This document shows, piece by piece, positions 14,586 through 23,895 of a DNA stretch of 62,708 nucleotides (position 1 is the stretch's first letter; every line of letters starts with the position of its first letter). A program made the translations under genes and the position numbers. Below the pieces are notes generated by a model. It was not told the origin of the DNA, searched no databases, and saw nothing but the letters and a program-made list of their open reading frames with translations. The stretch is from a virus, in the IMG/VR virus record IMGVR_UViG_3300013233_000293, positions 1 through 62,708 of that record; one strand, written 5' to 3'.

Positions 14586-16153
14586 TGGGTGCTGCATCCG
14601 TACAATTTTCAGAGATTGATTTATCTACCCGTGTACCTTCGTTCCCCGGGGTATTTGGTGCTATTTCCGTAGCATCTGACCGAGGTATTGTAGGTGATTA
14701 CCAGTTGATGACATCTGAGACTCAGTATCTCAACAACTACACCTACGGCGACCGTATTAACATTGGTGATGATCTGGCACATTACAGCGCACTGACCTTT
14801 CTGCAACGCTCCAACAAGCTTTGGGTGTGCCGCGTAGCTAACTCTGCCTTACATGGCGGCCTGTTAGTACCGACCGTTGCAGGGGGTGGTGCTTTATCCG
14901 CGTTTACCACGGGTATTGCAGACCCTGAGACCGTGAGCTTCCCCGCGCAAGTAGCCTTTGCCATTGTATCAAAAGATCCAGGTACTCCGGTTTCCCGTAT
15001 CAGCAGTTACGTTGAAGCAACACCTAAAGTAGCTGCCAACGCCTTTACTGTTGTCGTATTGTTTGACGGCGTGGAAGTAGAGCGCCATATCGGTTGCCGT
15101 GTACAGGGTCAGAAAGACGGGTACAACCGCTCTTTGTACATTGAGGACGTGGTTCGCAGTTCAGCCTACATCAATGTCATTGACAACATTGCCGAGTTAG
15201 ACACAGAGCAGCCTCAGTCTTATACGGTTGCAGATGCCATTAACTTAGTAGGCGGTTCTGATGGTAATGCCGTAACTGACGGTGATCGCATTTTAGCATC
15301 GGATAAGATGAAAAACACGAATGCCTACCCTGTTACGTTGTTGCTTGACGGTGGTAACACCACCGTCAATTGGCATAAACAGCTTATTGGTATTGCAGAA
15401 GGTCGTAAAGATTGCTTTGCCTTGCTGAGTACGCCCTACACCGCTGAGAATGGTGCTACCTACCTCAACGATATTATTGCGTATCGTAAGACTACGTTGA
15501 ATGCCAACACCTCCTACGCAGCTTTGTACACACCACACGTCAAGATCTATGACAAGTTCAATGATCGTGACCTGTATGTTAGTCCTGAAGCTTTCGTAGG
15601 TGCGGTTATCAGTAACACGGCTGCTCAGTTTGAACTTTGGTATCCACCCGCCGGTTTCCGTCGAGGTAAATTACCTACGGCAAAAGATTTGCGCCGCCGC
15701 TTTACCGATGGCGAAATGGATTTGCTGTATGATGAAGGTATTAACCCACTGCGCTTCCAAGCAGGTAAAGGTATTACCGTTTGGGGTCAGAAAACATTGT
15801 TGTCTAGCCCAAGCCGATTAGATCGCATTAACGTCCGCATGATGTTGATCGTTATTGAACCCGCTATTGCCGAAGCTCTGCAAGATTACGTCTTTGAGTT
15901 TAACGATGTGGCAAACCGCTTGCTGGTAACGGCTATGGTGGAATCTTACATGGATAACATCCGTGGACGCAATGGCGTGGCTGATTACTACTTCATGTGT
16001 AATGAAGAGAACAACACGGCCAATGACATTGATAACAGCCGCATGAACGCATGGTTGTTTGTCAAACCCAAAGGTGTTGCGGAGTTTATCAAATTCAAAA
16101 CCATCATTACCCCAACGGGTCTGGACTTCGGTTTAGCTGCCCAAGCGATTTAA
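14585..16153 (+). CDS. Contractile tail sheath protein
   Basis: The 522-residue protein is of gp18/sheath type. Its N-terminus (DLSTRVPSFPGVFGAISVAS) and the ...NKLWVCRVAN... strand are typical of the sheath N-terminal domain. The C-terminal region (RLLVTAMVESYMDNIRGRNG, then MNAWLFVKPKGVAEFIKFKT) matches the domain that forms the inner helical sheath contacting the tube. It defines the phage as myovirus-type. It is followed directly by the tail tube gene. Confidence 0.95.
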   Translation: MGAASVQFSEIDLSTRVPSFPGVFGAISVASDRGIVGDYQLMTSETQYLNNYTYGDRINIGDDLAHYSALTFLQRSNKLWVCRVANSALHGGLLVPTVAGGGALSAFTTGIADPETVSFPAQVAFAIVSKDPGTPVSRISSYVEATPKVAANAFTVVVLFDGVEVERHIGCRVQGQKDGYNRSLYIEDVVRSSAYINVIDNIAELDTEQPQSYTVADAINLVGGSDGNAVTDGDRILASDKMKNTNAYPVTLLLDGGNTTVNWHKQLIGIAEGRKDCFALLSTPYTAENGATYLNDIIAYRKTTLNANTSYAALYTPHVKIYDKFNDRDLYVSPEAFVGAVISNTAAQFELWYPPAGFRRGKLPTAKDLRRRFTDGEMDLLYDEGINPLRFQAGKGITVWGQKTLLSSPSRLDRINVRMMLIVIEPAIAEALQDYVFEFNDVANRLLVTAMVESYMDNIRGRNGVADYYFMCNEENNTANDIDNSRMNAWLFVKPKGVAEFIKFKTIITPTGLDFGLAAQAI

Positions 16154-16164
16154 GGAGAATTTAG

Positions 16165-16689
16165 ATGGCATTAGCAGTTACTAAGTCTCAAGTACGCCAG
16201 ATCGGTGAACTTGCACAGACCTTTCGCTGGTCGTTGCAGATTATACGACCCCCTAAAAATGTGATTATTGCACCGAATCTCAACATTCAGTGTACGTCTA
16301 CCGAAGTACCTAAAGATGAAGACAATGAGTTAATCGAAGTCAACATCAGAGGCTTTAAAATTAAGCGTCCGGGCACACAGGATGAAAGTCACTCTATTAA
16401 CCTGAACTTGTTGGAGACCACGGATAGCCAGATAAGCATTATGCTGGAAACGTGGCGGTCACAAGTCTGGGACAGAGAGACCGGACAACAGCGCCCCATT
16501 GCCGATTGTGGTGGTGATATTATGTTGGTACGGCTGGATAACTTAAACAAAGCTATCTGGCAATACACCCTGTTAGGCTGTTACCCACAAGGTAGTGATC
16601 CTACAGGTGGTGAGTTAGGCGGTGAGAGTGAAGCTCTTAAACCCACACTCAACCTTTACTACGATACCTTCAAAAGTAGCGCAGTATAA
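16165..16689 (+). CDS. Tail tube protein
   Basis: The 174-residue product follows the sheath and has gp19-like size and layout: an N-terminal strand (FRWSLQIIRPP), then IEVNIRGFKIKRPG, a helix (ISIMLETWRSQVWD) and a C-terminal IWQYTLLGCYPQ. It forms the inner tube that the contracting sheath drives through the envelope. AAGGAGA precedes ATG 16165. Confidence 0.9.
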   Translation: MALAVTKSQVRQIGELAQTFRWSLQIIRPPKNVIIAPNLNIQCTSTEVPKDEDNELIEVNIRGFKIKRPGTQDESHSINLNLLETTDSQISIMLETWRSQVWDRETGQQRPIADCGGDIMLVRLDNLNKAIWQYTLLGCYPQGSDPTGGELGGESEALKPTLNLYYDTFKSSAV

Positions 16690-16693
16690 ACAC

Positions 16694-16731
16694 AGGATAT
16701 GCAGGTTAACGCCTGCATATTTCTTACTATG
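16694..16731 (+). promoter_or_regulatory. SD-hairpin-AUG initiation region
   Basis: AGGA (16694-16697) is followed by a perfect 9-bp stem ATATGCAGG / CCTGCATAT with a 6-nt loop (16697-16720). An ATG comes 8 nt after the stem, at 16729. An earlier ATG (16699) is inside the stem and only 1 nt from AGGA. If the stem folds, AGGA is brought close to the 16729 start. The region at 45420 has the same design. Confidence 0.6.
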
Positions 16732-17280
16732 TTTCTAAAAAATAAAAGTCAGATACGGCATATAAACTGGGGTTCGTCCCATCGGTGGGACATTAGATTT
16801 CCAGATGCACCTGAACCTTTCTCAACGTGGTTTCCCGCTACAGACGTAGAAGAAAATATTTATACCCTGAACACCAAAACCTTTGAATTTTATTTGTCTA
16901 CTTACGAAGTACCTCTAAGCACAACATTATTTGATTTAAAAATAACCTTTATAGATGACGAGTTGGACACCGTACATAACTGGATAGCCGATTGGGTAAA
17001 TTCTACTATGTTGGTTGCAGGAGCCGAAGGTTCTGCCCTTCACGTTGCCACGGTTAAAGACGCATCTCGCATAGTGCAACTGGTTAAACTGAACCCCCAA
17101 GGCGAACCTGTCTCAGACGTATCCTATTGGGTGATGCCTAAAGGTGGTGGTTATTACACTGGAACCTCTACTGCCAGTGTAAAGAGTAATATGGTGGAAT
17201 TTGTAATAACAGGTACGGTTGATCCGGTTATTACTGTCTCGCAAGCAGACGCACCACCTGATACGTCAACCGTAGCCTAG
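16729..17280 (+). CDS. Second tube-fold protein (tube-baseplate junction)
   Basis: From ATG 16729 the product is 183 residues (193 from ATG 16699). It has tube-fold features: WDIRFPDAPEPFSTWFP, FEFYLSTYEVP, then a helix VHNWIADWVNSTM. A second tube-like gene beside the main tube gene fits a tube-baseplate adaptor such as gp54 of T4. Its start region is unusual (see the hairpin entry). Confidence 0.7.
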   Translation: MFLKNKSQIRHINWGSSHRWDIRFPDAPEPFSTWFPATDVEENIYTLNTKTFEFYLSTYEVPLSTTLFDLKITFIDDELDTVHNWIADWVNSTMLVAGAEGSALHVATVKDASRIVQLVKLNPQGEPVSDVSYWVMPKGGGYYTGTSTASVKSNMVEFVITGTVDPVITVSQADAPPDTSTVA

Positions 17281-17293
17281 AGGTATATCGTGA

Positions 17294-18055
17294 ATGAGTG
17301 ATATTGAATTTGGTGACAGTACCGTAAACAGTTCAGTAGTGGAGCTTCAAGAGTTACCCAGTAAGTTCTTACCCTACCCTAAAGGGGTTTCCGTGTTCTA
17401 CCGACCCTATCGGTATGAGGAACTGGACAGTTACAACGACAGCTCACTAGGGTTAGCGGAGTCCCTGCGCTTTATCATGGATGGCGTTATCACGCGAGGC
17501 ATGGACAAGTATGACCTGACGCTAAGTGACTTCATGTACATTGCGTTGCTGCGTAAAGTAAGCTCACTAGGTACAGTAGAGTTTAAGGTGGGTTATGCCG
17601 ATGCACTAGGTATATCAGGCTCACAAGTCCTTACCTTTGATGACATTGTTTATGATGAATTAGAAATCCCTGTACTCCCCATACGAGCTAACTTAGCAGG
17701 TAAAGAGTGGGTGTTTAACCCATTAACCGTTAACCAATACCTAACCCTTATCAATCTAGGTGATGATAAACATCTTTGTGAACGTCACCTTATGGCCGCT
17801 CAATGTGCCAGCCCTTTCGATGAGTCTCTGACCTTGATTAATAACTTGGACGGCGCGGATTTGGTGACGGTTAAGCGCATCGACGAATACTTAGGGCATG
17901 GGATACAACCCGTGGTTATCACGTTCACACATAAAGATAAGGAGTACCGCAAGACCGTGAGTTTAGACGACCCACACGCTCTTGTGTGGCCTTTTCGTGG
18001 ACATACAGAAAATGCGGATGATCCAATTTGCTTTGGCCTACAAGCAGATTCTTAA
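17294..18055 (+). CDS. Probable gp26-like hub/tail-assembly chaperone
   Basis: The 253-residue protein begins with LPSKFLPYPKGVSVFYRPYRYEEL and a helical region ending in LTLSDFMYIALLRKVS, the pattern of gp26-like baseplate hub/assembly proteins. It ends just before the tape measure and overlaps the ORF at 18012 in the +1 frame, an arrangement typical of tail assembly chaperones. ATG 17294 is chosen over the out-of-frame GTG at 17290. Confidence 0.6.
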   Translation: MSDIEFGDSTVNSSVVELQELPSKFLPYPKGVSVFYRPYRYEELDSYNDSSLGLAESLRFIMDGVITRGMDKYDLTLSDFMYIALLRKVSSLGTVEFKVGYADALGISGSQVLTFDDIVYDELEIPVLPIRANLAGKEWVFNPLTVNQYLTLINLGDDKHLCERHLMAAQCASPFDESLTLINNLDGADLVTVKRIDEYLGHGIQPVVITFTHKDKEYRKTVSLDDPHALVWPFRGHTENADDPICFGLQADS

Positions 18056-18170
18056 TGCGGATGGGATATATAAAATGGATATGGCACACGTTCTTGGGAT
18101 GAATGAGTTACTGGTAGCCCAGTTGAAAGCCGAAAAAGAAGCCAGAGAGAAAGCAAGGGACAGAGCATAG
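18012..18170 (+). CDS. Overlapping +1-frame chaperone-like ORF
   Basis: Reading frame +1 relative to the 17294 gene is open past that gene's stop and encodes MIQFALAYKQILNADGIYKM followed by a charged helix (LKAEKEAREKARDRA). Independent start ATG 18012 (or 18018) gives 52 residues with only a weak GGA upstream. It could also be reached by ribosomal frameshifting near the TCT TAA end of the first ORF. It ends 3 nt before the tape measure. Confidence 0.6.
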   Translation: MRMIQFALAYKQILNADGIYKMDMAHVLGMNELLVAQLKAEKEAREKARDRA

Positions 18171-18173
18171 ACT

Positions 18174-21100
18174 ATGTTTAAACGTATTGGCGCGGTAGCA
18201 AAGAAAGCAGCTAACACTACAAAAAGAGGTGTTAGTAAAATATTAGGTGGTGGTACAGATTACAACGAACTGCACGACAACCTGACGGCTATCATCGCCC
18301 GTGCCAATATGACGGCGGGTGTATTAAACATAGATGAAGAGGCTATCTCCAAAGGAGAAAGCAAGTACGCGGATGCTATAAGAGAAGGCAACCAAGACAA
18401 AATACAAGAGGCTAAAAATCAGTTAGACGCACTCCATCAATTGAAAGACCTGCAACACAGTGATGCCAGAACACATACCGAAGCCATTTTAAACAGAGAA
18501 GAGCTAACCACTGACCAAGCGCAAGACACCCTCAACTATTTAGAAAGCTTGGTAGCTGCTACGGAAACCGTAGGTGGTGAGTTTGGCCTTACCGTGCAGG
18601 ATATGTTTAAGCAGTATTCCGAGAGCTTATCCGATAGCAGATTAGGCGGTAACTTTAAATTTGAGCTTGCCCAAGAACTTGCTGATTACACAAAAAACAG
18701 TGAAATATTTAGAGATACCGAATTAGCTCGTACACTACAAGACTTAATCACTAATAACACCACAATAGACGAATCAAACCAGCAGCAGTTTATATCTACT
18801 TTAACCCAATTGGGGGATAAGATAGACGTTGGTGGTGACATCCATACTATCTCCAATAGTTTATTGAACATGGATGAAAGTTCAGAGGTTAACGTGGATC
18901 AGGTTAATAAACTGGTCTCACTAATGTCCAATGTTGAAGGTTTTGAGTCAGAGCAAAGCAGGCTGGCCTCCATAACTCAGGACGGCGAAATAAAGACCGA
19001 AGAAGAGCTACAGGTTATGCGAGAAGTCTTAACCGACCTATCAAATAAAACAACCGAGACTCAGACCCTCTACACCCTACATCAATTAAATAAACAATTT
19101 GACAGAGCTATTTTAACCAATGACCAACTGGCCACCGCATTAAAAAAAGATGACCTAAAGAAGAAATTTTTAGAGAATCCTGATTTGGTATCCAAAGGAA
19201 AAAGTGTGGCATCTGGGGCCATCGCCCTTGCACTGAACACACTAGGGTTAGGCAACCTAGATGCAGCCCTTGGTATATCAGATAGTGTGGTCGAACTCGG
19301 TGCAACCCTAGCCGCTGCACTGGTGGCAGGTCGGGCTATGCGCGGAAAAGATAACAACAGAGACAACAGAGATAACAGAGACAACAGAGATAACAGGGGT
19401 AGGGGCAAATGGGGTAAGTTATTCAACGGGATTAAAAATTTAGGCAGTAAGGCCGCCGATTTTATCTCTGGTAATAAAGTGGCTACAGCCGTTGCCGTCA
19501 CAGGCGGTGCTTCCTTACTGGCCACGGGTGAAGCAAGCGCCTCAGACAGTGTGCTTACCTCGCCTACGACACCTGCTAACGTAGAAGCCCTACCTTCGGG
19601 CATAGGAGCTGATACACCTATGCTGCCAGAAACCGATGATTATACTTTGTTGGCAGCAGGTTTAGGTGTGGTCGGTGGTGGTGGGTTACTCGCAGCTAAA
19701 CTCAAGGATACTAGCCCTTTACCAGTACCTCCCACACCACTATCAACGGCTACCTTTGACACGAGAACCCCCACGTTACCAGACACGCAAAGCGTGCTAG
19801 ATCCTAACAACTCAGCCAGTAATTCAGCTAGTAATCAATTGAACTCAGCTAACAACTCAGCCAGTAATTCAGCTAGTAATCAATTGAACTCAGCTAACAA
19901 CTCAGCCAGTAATTCAGCTAGTAATCAATTGAACTCAGCTAACAACTCAGCCAGTAATTCAGCTAGTAATCAATTGAACTCAGCTAACAACTCAGCTAAC
20001 GGTAATGCTTCAACAACATTAGCCCGTAATATAACAGGTGTAAGCAATAACGCCACTAGCCTACCCACTAAAGTAGGTACAGGTGGGCTGAAAAGTACCT
20101 TGAAAATGACAGGTAAAGCATTAGGCCCAGCAGCTACCTTAATATCCGCAGGTTTTGCCGTATCCGATTTTCTAGCCGCAGATAATGACGAACAGCGAAT
20201 ACACGCGGTTGCCGAAGGCGGTGGTGCTATGGCGGGTGCAGCCTCTGGTGCAGCGTTAGGGGCTTTGATGGGCAGCGTAGTACCCTTATTTGGTACAGCT
20301 CTTGGTGGAATAGTTGGCGGTACGCTGGGGGGTATAGCAGGCTCAGACATAGGCATAGCCTTAGGTGAGTGGTTCACCGACGCTACCGATACGATACCGG
20401 ATAAGGTTACGGCTAAGGGTGGTCTCATAGAAGCCGCATACATCACGGATATGTTACGGCATGGGGACTATTCAGAAGATGATAGACAATCCTTGATCGA
20501 GCTGCAAAGTACGTTTCTAACGCAAGAGGTGTTTGCCCACCACCTGTCTAATCTGGTAAGTCAATTACCCGACGACCTACCAGACCATAAAAAATTACCG
20601 GCATTAATAAGTATCCTTAATGAAGATAAGGCGCTGGATGCGTACCCCCTGATAAAAAATGAACTGCTGGACACCGCATACGCTCAGTACACCTCTTCAA
20701 AATCCAATGTAGCTACAGGCATAATGAGCGCAGCTTCAACCGCCCTTAACCTGACAGGCTCCACCCTTAAGTCAGACGTGGCTAATCTTAGTTTGGCCAA
20801 CACCGAAACGTCTATGGTCAATAAACCCTTTAGCCAAACTTTAGACTTTAACGCCAGTGGTCTTGCCACGGATACCAGTGTAACCAGTAACCTGAGCCGT
20901 ACACTAGAGCTTGATACAAGTGCCAATGTAATTAACAACGTGCAGGGTACAGACCTTAGTGCAGTTACCGTAGAGGTGAAGAACGTGAAGGTGGACAGTT
21001 CAGTGATAGACCTATTGACAGACCAATCAAAAGCACTAGGGGCGAACACCGCATTTAATTTGAGTCCCAGTGATGTGAAAAACACTGTGATTATGCCTGC

Positions 21101-21188
21101 ACCACCAACACCACCACAGCCAGTATCACCAGAGAGTAAAGTGGACGATCTCGGAATCGCATTAACAAACAGTATGGCCTTTAGCTGA
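18174..21188 (+). CDS. Tape measure protein
   Basis: The 1004-residue protein is long, helical and polar, and sits after tube and chaperone genes. A glycine-rich hydrophobic stretch near residues 680-730 (GGGAMAGAASGAALGALMG and following) is typical of tape measure membrane-active segments. Residues about 398-412 repeat RDN, and 546-605 are four identical 15-residue units rich in Asn/Ser. The C-terminus is Pro-rich. At about 1.5 angstrom per residue it would set a tail near 150 nm. The start at ATG 18174 lacks a strong Shine-Dalgarno. Confidence 0.85.
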   Translation: MFKRIGAVAKKAANTTKRGVSKILGGGTDYNELHDNLTAIIARANMTAGVLNIDEEAISKGESKYADAIREGNQDKIQEAKNQLDALHQLKDLQHSDARTHTEAILNREELTTDQAQDTLNYLESLVAATETVGGEFGLTVQDMFKQYSESLSDSRLGGNFKFELAQELADYTKNSEIFRDTELARTLQDLITNNTTIDESNQQQFISTLTQLGDKIDVGGDIHTISNSLLNMDESSEVNVDQVNKLVSLMSNVEGFESEQSRLASITQDGEIKTEEELQVMREVLTDLSNKTTETQTLYTLHQLNKQFDRAILTNDQLATALKKDDLKKKFLENPDLVSKGKSVASGAIALALNTLGLGNLDAALGISDSVVELGATLAAALVAGRAMRGKDNNRDNRDNRDNRDNRGRGKWGKLFNGIKNLGSKAADFISGNKVATAVAVTGGASLLATGEASASDSVLTSPTTPANVEALPSGIGADTPMLPETDDYTLLAAGLGVVGGGGLLAAKLKDTSPLPVPPTPLSTATFDTRTPTLPDTQSVLDPNNSASNSASNQLNSANNSASNSASNQLNSANNSASNSASNQLNSANNSASNSASNQLNSANNSANGNASTTLARNITGVSNNATSLPTKVGTGGLKSTLKMTGKALGPAATLISAGFAVSDFLAADNDEQRIHAVAEGGGAMAGAASGAALGALMGSVVPLFGTALGGIVGGTLGGIAGSDIGIALGEWFTDATDTIPDKVTAKGGLIEAAYITDMLRHGDYSEDDRQSLIELQSTFLTQEVFAHHLSNLVSQLPDDLPDHKKLPALISILNEDKALDAYPLIKNELLDTAYAQYTSSKSNVATGIMSAASTALNLTGSTLKSDVANLSLANTETSMVNKPFSQTLDFNASGLATDTSVTSNLSRTLELDTSANVINNVQGTDLSAVTVEVKNVKVDSSVIDLLTDQSKALGANTAFNLSPSDVKNTVIMPAPPTPPQPVSPESKVDDLGIALTNSMAFS
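19809..19988 (+). repeat. Four perfect 45-bp tandem repeats in tape measure
   Basis: Units start at 19809, 19854, 19899 and 19944 and are identical at every base, including silent positions. Each encodes 15 residues beginning NSASNSASN. A partial fifth copy (AACTCAGCTAAC) follows. Perfect identity means very recent expansion, which changes protein length in 15-residue steps. Confidence 0.95.
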
Positions 21189-21811
21189 TGTATGACCTAG
21201 ATGCACTAGCCCTGATACCCGATGCAACGGTGAAACTTACCCATCAAGATACGGGTAAGCTCTTCAAGAGCTTTATCTCGGAAGATCTGTCGTTATCTGC
21301 CTCGGCCACTTACTCAAGCCCGTTTGAAGATTATCTGGCACAAAAACAAGATAGCCTATCTAAACTCACCTCTGCTATCAGCCTTGCAGGTTGGCAGCTT
21401 CCTAAAGTGCCAATGAAGGTGATAGGTAACTCTGCTATGAACTGGCAGTCTAGTGAACGTCCCACATTCTCCGTACCTATGACTTTTATAACCACCGATG
21501 ACCAGAGCAACACGCAACAAAAAGCCACAGCTTTGGCCTCCTATTGTTACCCCCGATCCAGTGGTAAAGAGTTATCAGATTTCATTAATCCACCTGGGGG
21601 TTTTATGATAACAGACAGCGGCGCAACCGGATTATGGGTGCTGGAAATAGGAGATTGGTTTAGAGCAACCGATCTTATCCTAACCGCATCCCCTCCAACC
21701 TTTTCCAAAGAACGCACACCTTATGGTCCCGTATGGGCTACTGTAGCTTGTCAGTTAGCGCCGTTCCTAGCACCGACAGAGGAAGTGTTCCTTGGGTACT
21801 TTAAGGTCTAG
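21188..21811 (+). CDS. Baseplate-region protein
   Basis: The 207-residue product is unrecognised but lies between the tape measure and the gp53-like gene, where tube-initiator and hub proteins are found. It is beta-rich with an acidic N-terminus (MYDLDALALIPDATVKLTHQ). Its start overlaps the tape measure stop, so the two are translationally coupled. Confidence 0.6.
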   Translation: MYDLDALALIPDATVKLTHQDTGKLFKSFISEDLSLSASATYSSPFEDYLAQKQDSLSKLTSAISLAGWQLPKVPMKVIGNSAMNWQSSERPTFSVPMTFITTDDQSNTQQKATALASYCYPRSSGKELSDFINPPGGFMITDSGATGLWVLEIGDWFRATDLILTASPPTFSKERTPYGPVWATVACQLAPFLAPTEEVFLGYFKV

Positions 21812-21813
21812 AT

Positions 21814-22149
21814 ATGTACTATATAGACCTTAAAAATAAGACTAGGCAAAGGTACAACCTAGCTAAATTTATGGAACATAACGGCGAAGTGTACGACGAC
21901 ACCACTTCTTATTTCATGGAAGAAGTCCAAAAGCTGAGTAACGTAGGTTCTTATGTTATTGAGTCGGCTGAGAGTCGTCCCGACATCTATTCACGGGATA
22001 TTTACGGGGATACCGCACACTGGCAACTGATCCTACACTACAATAAAATTATAAACATTGAACACCTCACCCTTGGCACTGTTCTGTTGTACCCTGCATT
22101 AACCGATGTGGAAACCCTTTATTTCAGGTTAAAGGCGTTGTCTAAATGA
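21814..22149 (+). CDS. Baseplate wedge protein, gp53/LysM-like
   Basis: The 111-residue protein carries the gp53-type segment RPDIYSRDIYGDTAHWQLIL, then HYNKIINIEHLTLGTVLLYP, which resembles a LysM fold (place name, YGD, N-x-I, L-x-x-G-x-x-L-x-x-P). In T4, gp53 joins wedges to the hub. The stop overlaps the next start by 4 nt. Confidence 0.75.
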   Translation: MYYIDLKNKTRQRYNLAKFMEHNGEVYDDTTSYFMEEVQKLSNVGSYVIESAESRPDIYSRDIYGDTAHWQLILHYNKIINIEHLTLGTVLLYPALTDVETLYFRLKALSK

Positions 22150-23243
22150 TCTCGGTAGACCAGCAGTACGCATTGCAGGCTCAAATACAGGGGCGTGATT
22201 TTCTAAATATAACCAGTTTGCAACAATTGGTATTAGTAGAGCAAGCAGGTACAGACTTACCCACGTTTAGCCTAAGTTTTACCACCACGGATAACTCACT
22301 CCGTACCTTAATAAACGAACGTAATCCGCTGGCCATAAGTTTAGGCCGCGATCAAAACGAAATGGTGGACAGCGAGTTTCGTATGTTGCGCACCAACTTT
22401 GCTAAGTCAGGTAAAGATAGTTGGTTAATAACCGTATCGGGGATTAAATCAAGTTTGACCCATTGGAGTAAACCCGTTACATCAATATCCGATAAACAAT
22501 CAGGCATTGAGCGCCTACTTAGCCTAGTACCTAACCCAAATAGCAACATAAGCTCAAGTGAAGACTCACAACACTGGATACAGACGGGCATCCCTAACAA
22601 ACAGCATGTAGATGATATATGGCTACATTGTGACCTACCTAATTCTTTTCCACTATTAGCAGCTACCTTAATAGACTTTAGGGTGATGGATGCAAGTACC
22701 TTAATATCCGGAACACCTGATTGGGTGTTTGGTACGGGTTCAGGGGACATATACTTTGATCCAGAGTATTCCATTCAGCAGCAGAGTGGGTTCCTTAATA
22801 GTGTAGGAGCTAGGGGCAGCAGTCGTACTTTGTATGATCCTGATACCGGAGACCATACCACTGTAACCTCTGAACCCCTAAGCCTGATGGCAATGACAGA
22901 ACAGGTTAACGCCTCGGCTGACTTCGCACCACTTAATCTACCTACGGCAACACAAAGCCGTAACGTACACCCTAGGTACTGGGAGACATTCGCACACAAC
23001 CACACACAGATAGCGTTGTACAGCAGTACAAAAGTTACGCTGACCTTATCCGGTGGTTACATTCCTATTCACCCTCTGGATCTTGTTATGTTTAAAGAAC
23101 AGGCCATTGGTAATCTACACGGGGAATCTGATGAAGTTATATCTGGTCTGTATATCGTGTCCAAGGTGGCGCGGACATTGGTAGCAAACCGCATTATAAC
23201 GCTGGTTGATATTGTGCGTGAAAGTACAAACGAGGTAGCCTGA
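22146..23243 (+). CDS. Baseplate hub protein (gp27/gpD-like)
   Basis: The 365-residue protein is beta-rich with two tube-like halves, beginning near LQQLVLVEQAGTDLPTFSLSF, and a C-terminal domain with YIPIHPLDLVMF and SGLYIVSKVARTLV. This is the expected layout for gp27-like hub proteins that cap the tube and hold the spike. It is coupled to the spike gene by an ATGC overlap at 23243. Confidence 0.7.
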   Translation: MISVDQQYALQAQIQGRDFLNITSLQQLVLVEQAGTDLPTFSLSFTTTDNSLRTLINERNPLAISLGRDQNEMVDSEFRMLRTNFAKSGKDSWLITVSGIKSSLTHWSKPVTSISDKQSGIERLLSLVPNPNSNISSSEDSQHWIQTGIPNKQHVDDIWLHCDLPNSFPLLAATLIDFRVMDASTLISGTPDWVFGTGSGDIYFDPEYSIQQQSGFLNSVGARGSSRTLYDPDTGDHTTVTSEPLSLMAMTEQVNASADFAPLNLPTATQSRNVHPRYWETFAHNHTQIALYSSTKVTLTLSGGYIPIHPLDLVMFKEQAIGNLHGESDEVISGLYIVSKVARTLVANRIITLVDIVRESTNEVA

Positions 23244-23887
23244 TGCTTATCAACATGCAGTTGTTCCTCCGCCGAAGAGACAGGTTATCCGGCGTTAAAC
23301 ACGGAACCGTTGTTGATAACGTAGACCCTGAGATGCACGGCGGTATAAAAGTGGAGATACCTAATATTCTGGAAGGCAGCGTGGACTCCCTGCCTTGGGT
23401 GATGCCTAAGATGTCACCCTTCCTCGGCGGCAGTGCAGACGCTCAAATATTTGCCATACCTAACGTGGGTTCACACGTTACACTGGAAGCCGAAGACCCT
23501 TACACTTGGTACTACACCGGATGGACACCATCACTGGCTACACAGAACCCTGACCTTATAAAAGACTACCCCAACACCTACGGCTTTATTGACGAACAAG
23601 GCACAGGGTTAACCATAAATAGGACTACCCAAGGTTTACTATTAAGCCATGTTAGCGGCTCAACCATCGAGCTTAATAAATCAGGGGATATGATAATAAA
23701 TAACCCCCGTGATCTAACATGGCAAGTAGGTAGAGACTTCATACTCCAAGTCGCTAATGAGTTTAAACTGGACAGTAAGACCACTAATATGAAGTCTAAG
23801 ATATACAACAACACCTCAACATCGGCAACCACCATTAAATCATCTGGGCCTACCACCATCAAAGGTGCGCCTATCTTAAACAACTAG
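23243..23887 (+). CDS. Baseplate spike, gp5/VgrG-like OB protein
   Basis: The 214-residue protein has the OB-fold signature HGTVVDNVDPEMHGGIKVEI, then VSHVTLEAED-like strands around 75-85. The C-terminus is rich in strand repeats (TINRTTQGLLLSHVSGS, FKLDSKTTNMKSK) expected of a triple-stranded beta-helix needle. Unlike T4 gp5 there is no lysozyme domain. The PAAR tip gene follows two positions downstream. Confidence 0.8.
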   Translation: MLINMQLFLRRRDRLSGVKHGTVVDNVDPEMHGGIKVEIPNILEGSVDSLPWVMPKMSPFLGGSADAQIFAIPNVGSHVTLEAEDPYTWYYTGWTPSLATQNPDLIKDYPNTYGFIDEQGTGLTINRTTQGLLLSHVSGSTIELNKSGDMIINNPRDLTWQVGRDFILQVANEFKLDSKTTNMKSKIYNNTSTSATTIKSSGPTTIKGAPILNN

Positions 23888-23895
23888 GTGTACTT

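Noticed and set aside
19082-19603. Long minus-strand ORF inside the tape measure gene
   Set aside because: Antisense shadow with low-complexity Leu/Ser sequence and no initiation signals.
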